A DNA stretch of 41,440 nucleotides from UBA1738 sp045658645 (GTDB lineage Bacteria > Bacillota > Clostridia > UBA1381): positions 1 through 41,440 of the forward strand of contig JAZOVJ010000074.1 of the NCBI GenBank assembly GCA_045658645.1, given 5' to 3'. Below the pieces are notes generated by a model. That model saw only the letters and a list, made by a program, of their open reading frames with translations, searched no databases and had not been told where the DNA came from. The translations under genes were made by a program, and so were the position numbers. Position 1 is the stretch's first letter, and each line of letters begins with the position of its first letter. Of the stretch, positions 41,359-41,440 are shown in pieces.

Positions 41359-41440
41359 ATAAAAGCTGTCGCTTTTGACAGCGCTGAACATTGAAAAATA
41401 AACAGTGCAGAGTTCTTGTCAGTGAACCAAGAGTTCACAA
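41359..41440 (+). other. Probable leader of an rRNA operon (16S gene outside window)
   Basis: After the promoter come a hairpin GCTGTC/GACAGC (41365-41382) and the stretch CTGAACATTGAAAAATAAAC, which resembles the TTGAAAACTGAACA-type sequences of Firmicutes pre-16S and spacer rRNA. No protein start is visible. The 16S rRNA gene would begin beyond base 41440; this is inferred from the leader only. Confidence 0.55.

Overview
The window is a low-GC chromosomal segment from an anaerobic, endospore-forming member of the Clostridia (Firmicutes). The evidence is an uninterrupted sigK with its pro-sequence, sigH, gpr, ylbJ, yqfC, yqfD and a complete spoIIAA-spoIIAB-sigF operon; strong GGAGG-type ribosome binding sites; a non-mevalonate isoprenoid pathway (dxs, ispE); a TM1266-type hydrogenase-associated regulator; an oxygen-sensitive glycyl radical enzyme; and an S-layer-homology protein. 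Most of the sequence is conserved housekeeping DNA rather than a mobile or accessory island. I could not assign a species.

Layout. 1-3000: the 3' end of an SLH surface protein, then obgE-mltG on the minus strand. 3000-7700: sigK, gpr and the M16 pair ymfF/ymfH, meeting a small convergent membrane-protein gene. 7800-10050: sigH, a small predicted structured RNA, a double zinc-ribbon protein, and ylbJ on the minus strand. 10100-15800: one dense plus-strand block, yqfC-yqfD-phoH-ybeY-dgkA-era-yqzL-recO-dCMP deaminase, with many overlaps. 15800-18300: rpsT, a pyridoxamine kinase, a small zinc-ribbon membrane protein and a SpoU-type RNA methyltransferase. 18300-25600: dprA-topA-trmFO-argS, a TM1266-type regulator and a DUF6062 protein. 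25600-33100: a minus-strand block ispE-tlyA-dxs-folC-valS.

33200-37000: a two-OB-fold SSB-like gene, a palindromic MITE-like repeat, the sigF operon, a small unknown minus-strand ORF, a 6S RNA gene on the minus strand, and the DUF1292 and ruvX genes. 37000-41440: a glycyl radical enzyme with its activase, a PqqD-like protein and an S24/S26 peptidase-like protein. The window ends in a strong promoter and leader that look like the start of an rRNA operon lying just outside it.

Together the sporulation genes span the cascade: SigH (entry), SpoIIAA/SpoIIAB/SigF (forespore commitment), YqfC/YqfD/YlbJ (mother-cell engulfment and coat/cortex assembly), SigK (late mother cell) and Gpr (SASP degradation at germination). 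The least explained parts are the structured leader after sigH, the repeat directly upstream of spoIIAA, the unknown ORF beside the 6S RNA, the glycyl radical enzyme with an unusually short activase, and the PqqD/S24 pair before the rRNA leader. No CRISPR array, phage, transposase or tRNA gene was seen.
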